Source: Scleromatobacter sp039920745
Lineage (GTDB): Bacteria; Pseudomonadota; Gammaproteobacteria; Burkholderiales; Burkholderiaceae_C
NCBI GenBank assembly: GCA_039920745.1
Contig: JBDSDD010000029.1
Span: 1 to 64,000 of the forward strand
Length of the DNA: 64,000 bases
Reading direction: 5' to 3'
The notes beneath the pieces are model-generated. The model was not told where the DNA came from. It ran no database searches and saw only the letters and a program-made list of their open reading frames with translations. This document shows, one piece after another, positions 1-10,979 of this stretch (the stretch's first letter is position 1; each line of letters starts with the position of its first letter). The position numbers and the translations under genes were made by a program.

Positions 1-278
1 CCTCGCCCGCAGCCGCCGGATCAGCAGCCGCTGCACCTGCTCCGGCCACGTTCGCGCAGGTGCAGGGCATCGTCAAGGAGCGCTGCAGCCTGTGCCACAA
101 CGCGCAACTGGCCATCAAAGGCATCCGCCTTGACGCGCCCGAGCAGATCCTGGCGCACGCGGCGCAGGTGTATCAACAGGCGGTGGTGCTCAAGGCCATG
201 CCGCTGAACAACGCCACGCGGATCACCGATGCCGAGCGGGGCGTGCTCAAGCAGTGGTACGAAGCCGGGGCGCATTGA
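1..278 (+). CDS. puuD: Urate hydroxylase PuuD, C-terminal cytochrome c domain (5' truncated)
   Basis: The reading frame is open from base 3 to the TGA at 276-278, and the start lies outside the window. After an Ala/Pro-rich linker it encodes a small c-type cytochrome segment with the haem motif CSLCH (bases about 84-98), followed by a short helical region ending in the sequence WYEAGAH. Membrane-bound bacterial urate oxidases (PuuD family) end in exactly this sort of domain, passing electrons from urate oxidation to the respiratory chain. The flanking xdh, guaD, uraD and puuE genes support the call. The 3' end overlaps the end of convergent xdhC by 32 bp. It could be another protein with a cytochrome c tail, since the catalytic membrane part is not visible. 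Confidence 0.72.
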   Translation, partial: SPAAAGSAAAAPAPATFAQVQGIVKERCSLCHNAQLAIKGIRLDAPEQILAHAAQVYQQAVVLKAMPLNNATRITDAERGVLKQWYEAGAH

Positions 279-1104
279 CCGTAGCCAGCTGCGCGGTGGC
301 GCGCTGCAACAGTTGTGCCACGACGCCCAGCGCGATCACCTCGGGCTGCTTGCCCGCGATGCCAGCCAATCCGATCGGGCACTGCATGCGCGCGATGCGC
401 TCGTCGCTCATCCCGCGCTGCGCCAAGCGACGGCGGAAGCGCTCGCGCTTGGACGTCGAACCGATCACGCCGATCAAGCCCGCGTCGTCGCGCCGCAGCG
501 CGGCCTCGACGATGCGCAAGTCGAGGGCGTGGTCGTGGGTCAGGATGAGGAAGAAGGCACCGGGCGGCGCCGCGGCGACCTCGCCTTCTGCGCCTTCGAC
601 CACGCGGCGCTGCACGCTGTCGGGCCAGGGCGTGCCCAGCGTGGTGGTGGGCGCGAAGGCGTCGTCGCGCTCGTCGATCCAGTCGCAGCGCACGTCGAGC
701 GTGATCAGCAGCGTGGCGATCGCGTGGCCGACGTGGCCGGCGCCGTGCATCTGCAGGTGCATCAGCGGCGCGCTCTCGGGCCAGCGGGCGATGGCGCTGT
801 CGTCGAGGAATGCGTAGTCGAGCTCCACCGCGCCGCCGCAGCACTGGCCCAGCGCCGGCCCGAGCGCGTAGTGCTCGCGACGTGGTACGAAGTCGCGCGC
901 GGCCAGCATCGCCCGGGCGGCGGCGAGCGCCCTGAATTCCAGATGCCCGCCGCCGATCGTGCCGACCGAGCGCACTGCCGACACCAGCATGCGCGTGCCC
1001 GCGCCGCGCGGCGCCGAGCCGCGCGCCTGCACGATCTCGACGACCACGGCCGGCGTGCGCTGCTCCAGCCAGTGCATGGCGGCGAGGCGGGTGTCGCGGT
1101 CCAT
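247..1104 (-). CDS. xdhC: Xanthine dehydrogenase accessory protein XdhC
   Basis: A 285-residue protein starting MDRDTRL. It has the XdhC/CoxI layout: an N-terminal segment with the SAPRGAGTRM and GTIGGGHLE motifs, a central AxGQCCGGxVEL motif, and a C-terminal Rossmann-like part with GAGHVGHA, LTHDHALD and GVIGSTSKR. XdhC binds molybdenum cofactor, promotes its sulfuration and inserts it into XdhB. The start was chosen because it lies 1 nt beyond the xdhB stop and because upstream codons read as low-complexity Arg/Ser. It is the last gene of the xdhABC operon on the minus strand, and its 3' end overlaps puuD. Family assignment is firm. Confidence 0.93.
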   Translation of the reverse strand: MDRDTRLAAMHWLEQRTPAVVVEIVQARGSAPRGAGTRMLVSAVRSVGTIGGGHLEFRALAAARAMLAARDFVPRREHYALGPALGQCCGGAVELDYAFLDDSAIARWPESAPLMHLQMHGAGHVGHAIATLLITLDVRCDWIDERDDAFAPTTTLGTPWPDSVQRRVVEGAEGEVAAAPPGAFFLILTHDHALDLRIVEAALRRDDAGLIGVIGSTSKRERFRRRLAQRGMSDERIARMQCPIGLAGIAGKQPEVIALGVVAQLLQRATAQLATVNAPRLRTTA

Positions 1105-1105
1105 G

Positions 1106-3457
1106 TCAGGCAACCGCGTTGACCGCATCGATCGCGTCGAGGATGGCCTCGGACGTCGCCGGCGCGCGCAACGGCGGGTCGACCCGGTGCTCGCCGACGG
1201 CCGACACCGCGTCGCGGATCGCCAGGAACACCGAGAACGGCAGCAGCAGCGGCGGTTCGCCGACGGCCTTGCTGCGGTGGATGCTGTCCTCGACGTTCTG
1301 GTTGTCGAACAGCTTGACGTTGAAGACCGGCGGGCAATCGTTGGCTGTCGGGATCTTGTAGGTACTGGGCGCATGCGTCATCAGCTGGCCCGTCTGCGGG
1401 TGCCACACGAGCTCCTCGGTGGTCAGCCAGCCCATGCCCTGGATGTACGCGCCTTCGATCTGGCCGATGTCGATGGCCGGGTTCAGCGACCGGCCGACGT
1501 CGTGCAGCACGTCGGCGCGCAGCAGCCGCCACTCGCCGGTGAGCGTGTCCACCACGACCTCCGAGATCGCCGCGCCGTAGCTGAAGTAGTAGAACGGCTG
1601 GCCTGTCGTCGACAACGGATCCCAGCGCAGGCCGGGCGTCGCGTAGAAGCCGTCCGACCACAGCTGGACGCGATCTTCGTAGGCGCGCCGCACCAGTTCG
1701 GGGAACGGGAACACCTGGTCCTGCACCTGCACGGTGTCCTTGTCGAAGACGACGTCGGCCGCGACGCCGCCGAACGTGCGCGCGGCGAATTCAGCCAGGC
1801 GCTTGCGAATCGTCAGCGCGGCGTTCTGCGCCGCCTTGCCGTTGAGGTCGCTGCCGGTAGACGCGGCGGTGGCCGACGTGTTGGCCACCTTCGTCGTGTC
1901 CGTGGCCGTGACGCGCACACGGGCGAACGCGACGCCCAGCTCGTGCGCGACGACCTGCGCCACCTTGGTGTTGATGCCCTGGCCCATCTCCGTGCCGCCG
2001 TGATTGACCAGGATCGACCCGTCGACGTACACATGCACCAGCGCACCGGCCTGGTTGAGGTGGCGCACGTTGAACGAGATGCCGAACTTGACCGGCGTGA
2101 AGGCGAGCCCGCGCTTGAGCCACGGGCTGCGCGCGTTGAACTCGGCAACGAGCAAGCGACGCTCGCGATACGCGCCGCTGGCGACAAGCTCGTCGGTCAG
2201 CGCGGCGATGACGTTGTCCTTGACCGGCTGGCCGTACGGCGTCGTGTTGCGCTCGTCGACGCCGTAGTAGTTGGCGCGCCGCACGTCCAGCGCATCGCGC
2301 CCGAGCCGGCGTGCGATCGAGTCGAGGATCACCTCGGTGACGATCGCGCCTTGCGGCCCGCCGAAGCCGCGGAATGCGGTGTTGCTCTGCGTGTTGGTCT
2401 TCGCGGAGAAGCCGTGCAGCGCGACGTCTGGCAGCCAGTACGCGTTGTCGACGTGGCACAGCGCGCGCGTCATCACCGGGCCGGACAGGTCGGCGGAGTG
2501 GCCGGCGCGCGAGATCAGCGTCATCGCGAGGCCCAGGATGCGGCCCGCGTCGTCGAAGCCGACCTCGTAGTCGTAGGCGAAGCAGTGGCGGCGACCGGTG
2601 ATCAGGAAATCGTCGTCGCGATCGAGCCGCAGCTTGACCGGCTTTTGCGTGCGTCGCGCGGCCAGTGCGGCGACGCAGGCGAACATCCCCGACTGCGACT
2701 CCTTGCCGCCGAAGCCGCCGCCCATTCGCCGGCATTCGACGTGCACGTGGTGCGACTGCAGCCCCAGCGCGTGCGCCACCAGGTGCTGCATCTCGGACGG
2801 GTGCTGCGTGGAGCAGTGCACCTTCATGCCGTCGTCCTCGGTGGGCACGGCGTAGCTGATCTGGCCCTCGAGGTAGAACTGTTCCTGGCCGCCGACGTCG
2901 AGCGAGTCGACGAGGCGGTGCGGCGCGGCGGCGATGGCCGCCTGCGCGCCGCCTTCGACGCTGTCGCGCGTGAGATGGATGGGCGGGATCACGTACTGGC
3001 CACGGGCGTGCGCGGCGCGCGGCGTCAGCACGGCCTCGAGCGGCTCGATGTCGAGCACCTCGTGCGCCTTGGCGGCCGCGCGCCGCGCGTCCCCGCGGGT
3101 GCGCGCGACGACCGCGAACACCGGCTGGCCGACGTGGCGCAGCTCGCCGTCGGCGAGGATCGGGTCGTCATGGAAGATCGGGCCGCAGTCGTTGGGGCCG
3201 GGGATGTCGGCAGCCGAGAACACGTCGACCACGCCCGGCAGCGCCCGGATGCGATCCAGGTCCATCGACCGCAGCCGGCCGTGCGCCACGGGCGACAGGC
3301 CCAGCGCGCAGTGCAGCGTGCCGGCCAGCTCGGGGATGTCGTCGATGTAGGTGGCGGCGCCCGCCACGTGCAGGTGCGCGGACTCGTGCGGCCGCGACGC
3401 GCCCACGCCCGCGTTGGCGTGCGGGGGGTCGAGGTGGCGGGGGGCGGCGGCGGTCAT
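1106..3457 (-). CDS. xdhB: Xanthine dehydrogenase molybdopterin-binding subunit XdhB
   Basis: A 783-residue large subunit that hydroxylates hypoxanthine and xanthine to urate at the Mo centre. Recognisable pieces run in order: the N-terminal substrate domain beginning after HESAHLHVAGAATYIDDIP, the Mo-pterin motifs GGGFGGKES and AFRGFGGPQGA, the cofactor loop GGTEMGQGINTK, and the C-terminal VGEPPLLLP containing the catalytic glutamate of the family. It is the middle gene of xdhA-xdhB-xdhC, 76 nt downstream of xdhA and 1 nt upstream of xdhC. The start MTAAAPRHLD was chosen because upstream in-frame sequence is a low-complexity antisense-like stretch. Length is normal for two-subunit bacterial enzymes. 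Confidence 0.95.
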   Translation of the reverse strand: MTAAAPRHLDPPHANAGVGASRPHESAHLHVAGAATYIDDIPELAGTLHCALGLSPVAHGRLRSMDLDRIRALPGVVDVFSAADIPGPNDCGPIFHDDPILADGELRHVGQPVFAVVARTRGDARRAAAKAHEVLDIEPLEAVLTPRAAHARGQYVIPPIHLTRDSVEGGAQAAIAAAPHRLVDSLDVGGQEQFYLEGQISYAVPTEDDGMKVHCSTQHPSEMQHLVAHALGLQSHHVHVECRRMGGGFGGKESQSGMFACVAALAARRTQKPVKLRLDRDDDFLITGRRHCFAYDYEVGFDDAGRILGLAMTLISRAGHSADLSGPVMTRALCHVDNAYWLPDVALHGFSAKTNTQSNTAFRGFGGPQGAIVTEVILDSIARRLGRDALDVRRANYYGVDERNTTPYGQPVKDNVIAALTDELVASGAYRERRLLVAEFNARSPWLKRGLAFTPVKFGISFNVRHLNQAGALVHVYVDGSILVNHGGTEMGQGINTKVAQVVAHELGVAFARVRVTATDTTKVANTSATAASTGSDLNGKAAQNAALTIRKRLAEFAARTFGGVAADVVFDKDTVQVQDQVFPFPELVRRAYEDRVQLWSDGFYATPGLRWDPLSTTGQPFYYFSYGAAISEVVVDTLTGEWRLLRADVLHDVGRSLNPAIDIGQIEGAYIQGMGWLTTEELVWHPQTGQLMTHAPSTYKIPTANDCPPVFNVKLFDNQNVEDSIHRSKAVGEPPLLLPFSVFLAIRDAVSAVGEHRVDPPLRAPATSEAILDAIDAVNAVA

Positions 3458-3533
3458 TGCGAACCCTCGGGAGATCCCGGCGCGATTCGAGCCGCTGCCA
3501 GACCCGTGAGGCAGCGACCCGGCTCGCCGGCGT

Positions 3534-5030
<1,497 letters not shown>

Positions 5031-5062
5031 GATGATCGAACTTACCTCCGTGCGGGTCGAAC

Positions 5063-5093
5063 TGAATATACTCACTCTTATATAAAGTATTCA
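5063..5093. promoter_or_regulatory. AT-rich xdhA/lysR divergent control region with inverted repeat
   Basis: The 72 bp between the xdhA and lysR starts contain an AT-rich island in otherwise GC-rich DNA. TGAATA at 5063-5068 and TATTCA at 5088-5093 form a 6-bp inverted repeat. ATACT/AGTAT (5068-5072 and 5086-5090) overlaps it. The position between divergent genes is where a LysR-type activator normally binds, so this is the candidate operator of the neighbouring regulator. Binding is inference. Confidence 0.5.
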
Positions 5094-5102
5094 CAGGCTG
5101 AT

Positions 5103-6080
5103 ATGACGCTGCGCACGGAGTTCGACAAGATCGAGCTCCATCTCATCCGGGTCCTGCATACCTTGATCACCGAACGCAGCGTGTCGCGCGCGGCCTTGCG
5201 CCTGCAGAGCTCCCAGCCAGCCGTCAGCGCGCAGTTGAAACGGCTGCGCGAGCTCACCGGCGACGCGTTGCTGGTGCGCGCCGGCAACGGCATGACGCCA
5301 ACCGCGTTTGCGCAACAGATGCTCGGCCCGGCCACCAACCTGCTCAACGAGGCCGACCGCCTGTTCAGCCAGCGCACCCGGCGCACCGGCTTCGACCCGC
5401 AGACCAGCAGCACCACCTTCCGCATCGCCGCCAGCGATTTCATCGACCCCGGTTTCCTGCCGCAGCTGGTGCTCACGTTGAAGCAACGCGCACCGCAAGT
5501 CAAGATCGAGCTGCTGACCCTGTCCAGCCATTTCGACTACCGCCGCAGCCTGGCCCAGGGCGAGGTCGACCTCGTCATCGGCAACTGGCTGACGCCGCCC
5601 GACGAGCTGCACCTGGGCCGCCTGGTCAGCGACGAAGTGGTGTGCATGGTGGCTGACGACCACCCGATCGTGCGCGCCGGCGTCGGCCGCGCCTGGACGG
5701 TGGAGCGCTACCTGTCGTGCGAGCACGTGGCGCCCACGCCCAACTACGAAGGCGCGCGCGGCGTCATCGACGACCACCTCGTCAAGCAGGGCCTGCTGCG
5801 CGACATCGCCGTGCGCAGCGCCCACTTCGCGCTGATCCCGGCCATGGTGGCCGGCAGCCTGCTGGTGCTGACGACCGGGCGGCTGTTCTGCCAGCGCTAC
5901 GTCGACGTGCTCCCGGTGCGCATCGTGCGCTGCCCCGTCGTCTTCCCGCCGCTGGCCTACTACCAGCTGTGGCACGACCTGACCCACGAATCGGCGTCCG
6001 TGCGCTGGCTGCGCGAGTGCGTGCGTGATGTCGCGCGAAACGTGGCCGTTCGCCCCGCGCGCGTGACTGTCGCCTCCTGA
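5103..6080 (+). CDS. LysR-family transcriptional regulator, probable regulator of xdh
   Basis: A 325-residue LysR-type regulator. The N-terminal helix-turn-helix is visible as SVSRAALRLQSSQPAVSAQLKRLRELTG (residues about 26-54, with the AALRLxxSQPAVS signature), followed by the usual effector-binding domain. It starts 72 bp from divergent xdhA and ends one base before the guaD start, so it is probably co-transcribed with guaD. A local purine intermediate would be the natural co-inducer, but that rests on gene order alone. There is no strong ribosome-binding site in front of the ATG. No better upstream start was seen, because the preceding sequence is the AT-rich divergent promoter. Confidence 0.88.
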   Translation: MTLRTEFDKIELHLIRVLHTLITERSVSRAALRLQSSQPAVSAQLKRLRELTGDALLVRAGNGMTPTAFAQQMLGPATNLLNEADRLFSQRTRRTGFDPQTSSTTFRIAASDFIDPGFLPQLVLTLKQRAPQVKIELLTLSSHFDYRRSLAQGEVDLVIGNWLTPPDELHLGRLVSDEVVCMVADDHPIVRAGVGRAWTVERYLSCEHVAPTPNYEGARGVIDDHLVKQGLLRDIAVRSAHFALIPAMVAGSLLVLTTGRLFCQRYVDVLPVRIVRCPVVFPPLAYYQLWHDLTHESASVRWLRECVRDVARNVAVRPARVTVAS

Positions 6081-6081
6081 C

Positions 6082-7392
6082 ATGACCGCCGCTCCCACCC
6101 GCGTCGCCCTGCGTGGCGACCTGCTCGACTTCACCGCCACGCCCGCCTGGGGCGACGTCGATCCTGCCGGCGTGCGCTGGCGCCCCGACCACTGGCTGCT
6201 GGTCGACGCCGGCCGCATCGTCGGCGCCCAGCCCGGCGACCAGCCGCCGGGCGACGACTGGCAACGCCACGCGTACCCGGGCCGACTGATCCTGCCCGGC
6301 TTCATCGACACCCACGTCCACAGCCCGCAGCTGGACGTCATCGCCAGCTACGGCACCGAGCTGCTCGACTGGCTGGACACCCACACCTTTCCGGCCGAGA
6401 TGCGCTACGCCGACGAGGGGGTGGCCCGCGCGGGCGCCGTGCGCTTCCTCGACGCGCTGCTGGCCCACGGCACCACCAGCGCCGTGGTGTTCCCGACGGT
6501 GCACAAGGTCAGCGTCGACCGCCTGTTCGAAGCGGCAGCCGCGCGCGGCATGCGCGTGATCGCCGGCAAGATCCTGATGGACCGCCACGCGCCGCCCGCG
6601 CTCTGCGACGACGTCGCGCAGGCAGAGCGCGAGTGCACCGAGCTGGTCGAGCGCTGGCACGGCCTCGACCGGCTGGCCTATGCCGTCACCGTGCGATTTG
6701 CGCCCACCAGCACGCCGGAGCAGCTCGCGATGGCCGGGCGGCTCTGCGCGCGCTTTCCCGGCGTCTACATGCAGACGCACCTGGCCGAGAACCGCGCCGA
6801 GGTCGAGTGGGTGCGCCAGCTGTTTCCCGAGGCGCGCAGCTACCTCGACGTCTACGCCCGCCACAATCTCCTGAACGAGCGCAGCGTGTTCGCACACGGC
6901 ATCTGGCTGGACGCCGACGACCGCGCCGCGCTGGCCGGCGCCGGCGCGCAGATCGCCCACAGCCCGTCGTCCAACCTGTTCCTGGGCAGTGGCCTGTTCG
7001 ACTGGCGCGCCAACCGCGACGCCGGCGTCGCGGTGAGCCTGGCCTCGGACGTCGGCGGCGGCACCAGCCTGTCGATGTTGCGCACGATGGCCGACGCCTA
7101 CAAGGTGCAGGCGATGCGGGGCGAGCGCCTGACGGCCTGGGTCGCACTGCACGCCGCCACCCGCGGTGCCGCGCACGCGCTGCATCTCGCCAGCGAGCTT
7201 GGCAGCCTGGACGCCGGCGCCGCGGCCGACGTCTGCGTCTGGGACGTCGCGGTGGGGCCGGTGGCCGTCCAGCGCGACGGTTTGGCACGCAGCTTGCATG
7301 CAAGATTATTCGCGTGGATGACCCTCGCGGACGATCGAAACCTGGTCGACGCCTGGGTTGCGGGTGTCCGCCGGACGCCGATCCCAACATGA
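6082..7392 (+). CDS. guaD: Guanine deaminase
   Basis: A 436-residue amidohydrolase that deaminates guanine to xanthine, feeding XdhABC. Metal-binding signatures are visible: HVHSPQ (H78, H80), QTHLAEN in the middle, a HGIWL segment and the late SLASDVGGG. The sequence FPAEMRYAD is typical of guanine deaminases rather than of adenosine or cytosine deaminases. It begins 1 nt after the LysR stop. Its TGA overlaps the start of the ABC ATPase gene (ATGA at 7389-7392), so import and deamination are translationally coupled. Length is standard. Confidence 0.92.
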   Translation: MTAAPTRVALRGDLLDFTATPAWGDVDPAGVRWRPDHWLLVDAGRIVGAQPGDQPPGDDWQRHAYPGRLILPGFIDTHVHSPQLDVIASYGTELLDWLDTHTFPAEMRYADEGVARAGAVRFLDALLAHGTTSAVVFPTVHKVSVDRLFEAAAARGMRVIAGKILMDRHAPPALCDDVAQAERECTELVERWHGLDRLAYAVTVRFAPTSTPEQLAMAGRLCARFPGVYMQTHLAENRAEVEWVRQLFPEARSYLDVYARHNLLNERSVFAHGIWLDADDRAALAGAGAQIAHSPSSNLFLGSGLFDWRANRDAGVAVSLASDVGGGTSLSMLRTMADAYKVQAMRGERLTAWVALHAATRGAAHALHLASELGSLDAGAAADVCVWDVAVGPVAVQRDGLARSLHARLFAWMTLADDRNLVDAWVAGVRRTPIPT

Positions 7393-8939
7393 ACACAGCC
7401 CGCCCGATGCTTCGCCTCGAACTCATCGACATCAGCAAGCAGTACCCCGCCGTCAAGGCCAACGACCGCATCCGCCTGCGCGTCGAGCCGGGCGAGATCC
7501 ATGCCGTGCTGGGCGAGAACGGCGCAGGCAAGTCCACGCTGATGAAGATCATCTACGGCGCTGTGCGGCCGGACGAAGGCGAGATGGTGTGGGACGGCCG
7601 CCAGGTCGAGATCCGCAATCCGCAGGAGGCGCGGGCGCTTGGCATCGCCATGGTGTTCCAGCACTTCAGCCTGTTCGACACGCTCACCGCGGCCGAGAAC
7701 GTCTGGCTGGGCCTGGACAAGTCGTGGACGCTGGCTGACGTCACCAGGCGCATCGTCGAGGTGGCCGGCGTCTACGGCCTGGAGGTCGACCCGCTGCGCC
7801 CGGTGCACACGCTGTCGGTGGGCGAGCGCCAGCGCGTCGAGATCGTGCGCGCGCTGCTGACCAAGCCGCGCCTGCTGATCCTGGACGAGCCCACGTCCGT
7901 GCTCACGCCGCAGGCCGTGCAGGCGCTGTTCGTCACGTTGCGCACGCTCGCCGACGAGGGCTGCAGCATCCTGTACATCAGCCACAAGCTCGACGAGATC
8001 CGCGCGCTGTGCCACAAGTGCACCGTGATGCGCGGGGGCAAGGTCACCGGCGCGGTCGACCCGCGCCACGAGACCAACGCCAGCCTGTCGCGCCTGATGA
8101 TCGGCGCCGAGCCGCCGCAACTCCACCACGCGGCGGCCGTGCCGGGCGCCGAGGTGCTCAACGTGCGCGCGCTGACGCTGCCGCGTCTGGGCGCGTTCGG
8201 CGCGGACCTGGACAAGATCTCCTTCGACGTCTGCAAGGGCGAGATCCTGGGCGTGGCCGGCGTGTCCGGCAATGGCCAGCAGGAGTTGATGGCCGCGCTG
8301 TCCGGCGAGGACGACCGCGCCGAGGACGATTCGATCCGCCTGTTCGGCAAGCCCATCGGCCACCACTCGCCGCGCCGACGTCGCCACGAGGGCCTGCACT
8401 TCGTGCCGGAGGAGCGGCTGGGGCGTGGCGCGGTGCCGTCGATCTCGCTGTCGCAGAACACCTTGCTCACGCGTACCGAGTCGGTCACGCCCTTCGGCTG
8501 GATCAGCACCCGCCGCACCGCGGCGTTGGCCCAGCACCTGATCGCCGACTACAACGTCAAGGCCGGCGGCCCGGATTCGACAGCCAAGAGCCTGTCCGGG
8601 GGCAACCTGCAGAAGTTCATCGTCGGCCGCGAGATCGACGCCCATCCCAAGCTGCTGATCGTCTCGCAGCCCACCTGGGGCGTGGACGTCGGCGCCGCGG
8701 CGCAGATCCGCGGCGCGCTGCTCGCGTTGCGCGACGCGGGCTGCGCGGTGCTGGTGGTCAGCGAGGACCTGGACGAGCTGTTCGAGATCTCCGACCGCCT
8801 CGTCGTGATCGCCCGCGGTCGCGTGTCGCCGTCCCTCCCCGCGGCGCAGGCCACGCGCGAACAGATCGGCCAGTGGATGAGCGGGCTGTGGGACGACAGC
8901 GTCGCGCTGGCGCCGGAGACGACGCATGCTGCAGCTTGA
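7389..8939 (+). CDS. Nucleoside/purine ABC transporter, ATP-binding protein (two NBDs)
   Basis: A 516-residue sugar-type ATPase with two nucleotide-binding domains in one chain, as in the RbsA-like ATPases paired with BMP lipoproteins. The first domain has Walker A GENGAGKST (residues 42-50), the signature LSVGERQRVEI and Walker B LLILDEPT. The second has the degenerate GVSGNGQQE P-loop, LSGGNLQKF and a degenerate Walker B (LLIVSQPT), normal for this family. ATGA overlap with guaD and a 14-bp overlap with the next permease gene show an operon. The predicted job is ATP-driven uptake of nucleosides or purine bases. The exact substrate cannot be read. Confidence 0.9.
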   Translation: MNTARPMLRLELIDISKQYPAVKANDRIRLRVEPGEIHAVLGENGAGKSTLMKIIYGAVRPDEGEMVWDGRQVEIRNPQEARALGIAMVFQHFSLFDTLTAAENVWLGLDKSWTLADVTRRIVEVAGVYGLEVDPLRPVHTLSVGERQRVEIVRALLTKPRLLILDEPTSVLTPQAVQALFVTLRTLADEGCSILYISHKLDEIRALCHKCTVMRGGKVTGAVDPRHETNASLSRLMIGAEPPQLHHAAAVPGAEVLNVRALTLPRLGAFGADLDKISFDVCKGEILGVAGVSGNGQQELMAALSGEDDRAEDDSIRLFGKPIGHHSPRRRRHEGLHFVPEERLGRGAVPSISLSQNTLLTRTESVTPFGWISTRRTAALAQHLIADYNVKAGGPDSTAKSLSGGNLQKFIVGREIDAHPKLLIVSQPTWGVDVGAAAQIRGALLALRDAGCAVLVVSEDLDELFEISDRLVVIARGRVSPSLPAAQATREQIGQWMSGLWDDSVALAPETTHAAA

Positions 8940-10023
8940 AGCCCGCGCGACCCCCAGCAAGGCGATGTCGCTGCTGTCGCCGGTGATCGCGCTGGCGATC
9001 ACGGTGCTGGCCGGCGTCGCGCTGTTCGCGCTGCTGGGCAAGGATCCGTCGCGTGGCCTGGCCATGTTCTTCATCGAGCCTTTCCGCGGTGCGTACGGGG
9101 TGTCCGAGTTGTGCGTCAAGGCCACGCCGCTGATGCTGATCGGACTGGGGCTGGCGGTCTGCTACCGCGCCAACGTCTGGAACATCGGCGCCGAAGGCCA
9201 GTTCGTGCTGGGCGCGATCGCGGCCTCGGGCGTGGCGATGCATGCGTCACCCGACTCCAGCCACTGGATCGTGCTGCCCATCCTCGTCGCCGGCGTGCTG
9301 GGCGGCATGGCGTGGGCGGCGATCGTCGCGTTCCTGCGCGACCGGGCCAACGCCAGCGAGATCCTGGTGAGCCTGATGCTGGTCTACGTGGCCAACCAGG
9401 TGCTCAACTACCTCGTCTACGGCGACTGGAAGGATCCGGCCGGCTACAACTTCCCGCAGACGATCACCTTCCTCGACCCGACCAAGATCCCGCGCCTGTT
9501 CGCCGGCCTGCGCGTGAACATCGGCTTCATCGTGGCGCTGCTGTCGGTGGGCACGTTCTGGCTGTTCCTGTTCCGCATCTACGGCGGCTTCCAGATGCAG
9601 GTCGGCGGGCTGGCCGCGGCGGCCGCGCGCTACGCCGGCTTCTCGTCGCGACGCGCGCTGTGGGTGGCGCTGCTGATCTCGGGCGGCATGGCGGGACTGG
9701 CCGGCGCGTTCGAGGTCGCCGGCCCCATCGGGCAGCTGACACCGTACGTGCCCGCGGGCTACGGCTTCGCCGCGATCATCGTGGCCTACGTCGGCCGGCT
9801 GAACCCGGTGGGCGTCCTGTTCTCGTCGCTGCTGATGAGCCTGTTCTACATCGGTGGCGAGCTCGCGCAGTCGCGCCTGGGCCTGCCCAAGTCGCTCACC
9901 GGCGTTTTCCAGGGCGTGCTGCTGTTCTCGCTGCTGGCCAGCGACACGCTGATCAACTACCGCGTGCGCTGGCATGCCGCCCACCCGGCGCATCCCTCCC
10001 ACGCCAAGCCGCCCGCCGCCTGA
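8926..10023 (+). CDS. ABC transporter permease, BMP/nucleoside type (first permease)
   Basis: A 365-residue polytopic inner-membrane protein of the branched BPD_transp_2 permease family. Family signatures include ANVWNIGAEGQFVLGA and the late GYGFAAIIVAYVGRLNP segment. About ten hydrophobic helices can be read. It overlaps the ATPase gene by 14 bp and its TGA overlaps the ATG of the second permease (TGATG at 10021-10025), giving the order ATPase-permease-permease-lipoprotein. It should form the translocation pore with the next gene product for purine nucleosides (inference from family and guaD). Confidence 0.9.
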   Translation: MLQLEARATPSKAMSLLSPVIALAITVLAGVALFALLGKDPSRGLAMFFIEPFRGAYGVSELCVKATPLMLIGLGLAVCYRANVWNIGAEGQFVLGAIAASGVAMHASPDSSHWIVLPILVAGVLGGMAWAAIVAFLRDRANASEILVSLMLVYVANQVLNYLVYGDWKDPAGYNFPQTITFLDPTKIPRLFAGLRVNIGFIVALLSVGTFWLFLFRIYGGFQMQVGGLAAAAARYAGFSSRRALWVALLISGGMAGLAGAFEVAGPIGQLTPYVPAGYGFAAIIVAYVGRLNPVGVLFSSLLMSLFYIGGELAQSRLGLPKSLTGVFQGVLLFSLLASDTLINYRVRWHAAHPAHPSHAKPPAA

Positions 10024-10943
10024 TGGACACTTACGCACTCCTCATCGCGGCCACGCTCAACGCGGGCACGGTGCTCGCCATCGCGGGGCTGGGCCTGCTG
10101 ATCAACGAGCGCTCGGGCATCGTCAACCTCGGCGCGGAGGGCATGATGCTGGTCGCCGCGATCGCCGGCTTCGCCACCGCGGTGCAGACCGGCAGCGACT
10201 GGCTCGCGTTCGGCGCGGGCGCGCTCGCGGGCGCGATCATGGCCGGCGCTTTCGGCGTTCTGGTGATCTGGCTCAACACCAATCAGTACGCGACCGGGCT
10301 CGCGCTGAGCCTGTTCGGCAGCGGCTTCTCGGCCTTCGTCGGCATCCACTACACGCAGGAGCGGCTGCCGTCGCGGCCGCACTTCGCCGTGCCGTACCTC
10401 AGCGACATCCCGTTCATCGGCCCCGCGCTGTTCCGCCAGCATCCGATGGTCTACCTGACGATCGTCTGCATGCTCGGCCTCACCTGGTTTCTCTACCGCT
10501 CGCGCGCCGGCCTCGTGCTGCGCGCGGTGGGCGAGTCGCCCGAGTCGGCCCACGCACTCGGCTACCCGGTGCGCCGCATCCGCTTGGTCGCGGTGATGGT
10601 GGGCGGTGCGTTGTGCGGCGTCGCGGGTGCGTACATCTCCTGCGTCTACACGCCGTTGTGGGTCGAGGGCATGGTCGCCGGCAAGGGCTGGATCGCGCTG
10701 GCGCTGACGACCTTCGCCACCTGGCGCCCGTCGCGCGTGCTGCTGGGCGCCTACTTGTTCGGCGGCGTCACCATGCTGCAGTTCCACCTGCAAGGCGAGG
10801 GCGTGGCCATCTCCAGCCAGGTGCTGACGATGCTGCCCTACCTCGCCACGATCGCGGTGCTGGTGCTGATCTCGCGCAACCCGGTGTGGATCCGCGCGAA
10901 CATGCCGGCCTCGCTCGGCAAAGCTTTCTTCCCGGGCAGTTAA
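10023..10943 (+). CDS. ABC transporter permease, BMP/nucleoside type (second permease)
   Basis: A 306-residue membrane protein, the second permease of the transporter. The typical signature ERSGIVNLGAEGMMLVAA lies near residues 31-48, and helices continue to the C-terminus. The ATG is fixed by the TGATG overlap with the previous gene. It is the shorter partner in these systems, as expected. The gap to the lipoprotein gene is 36 nt and includes a ribosome-binding site (AGAGGAG). Confidence 0.9.
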   Translation: MDTYALLIAATLNAGTVLAIAGLGLLINERSGIVNLGAEGMMLVAAIAGFATAVQTGSDWLAFGAGALAGAIMAGAFGVLVIWLNTNQYATGLALSLFGSGFSAFVGIHYTQERLPSRPHFAVPYLSDIPFIGPALFRQHPMVYLTIVCMLGLTWFLYRSRAGLVLRAVGESPESAHALGYPVRRIRLVAVMVGGALCGVAGAYISCVYTPLWVEGMVAGKGWIALALTTFATWRPSRVLLGAYLFGGVTMLQFHLQGEGVAISSQVLTMLPYLATIAVLVLISRNPVWIRANMPASLGKAFFPGS

Positions 10944-10979
10944 GCCACTTTCCAGACCCATCAAAAGAGGAGTTCTCCC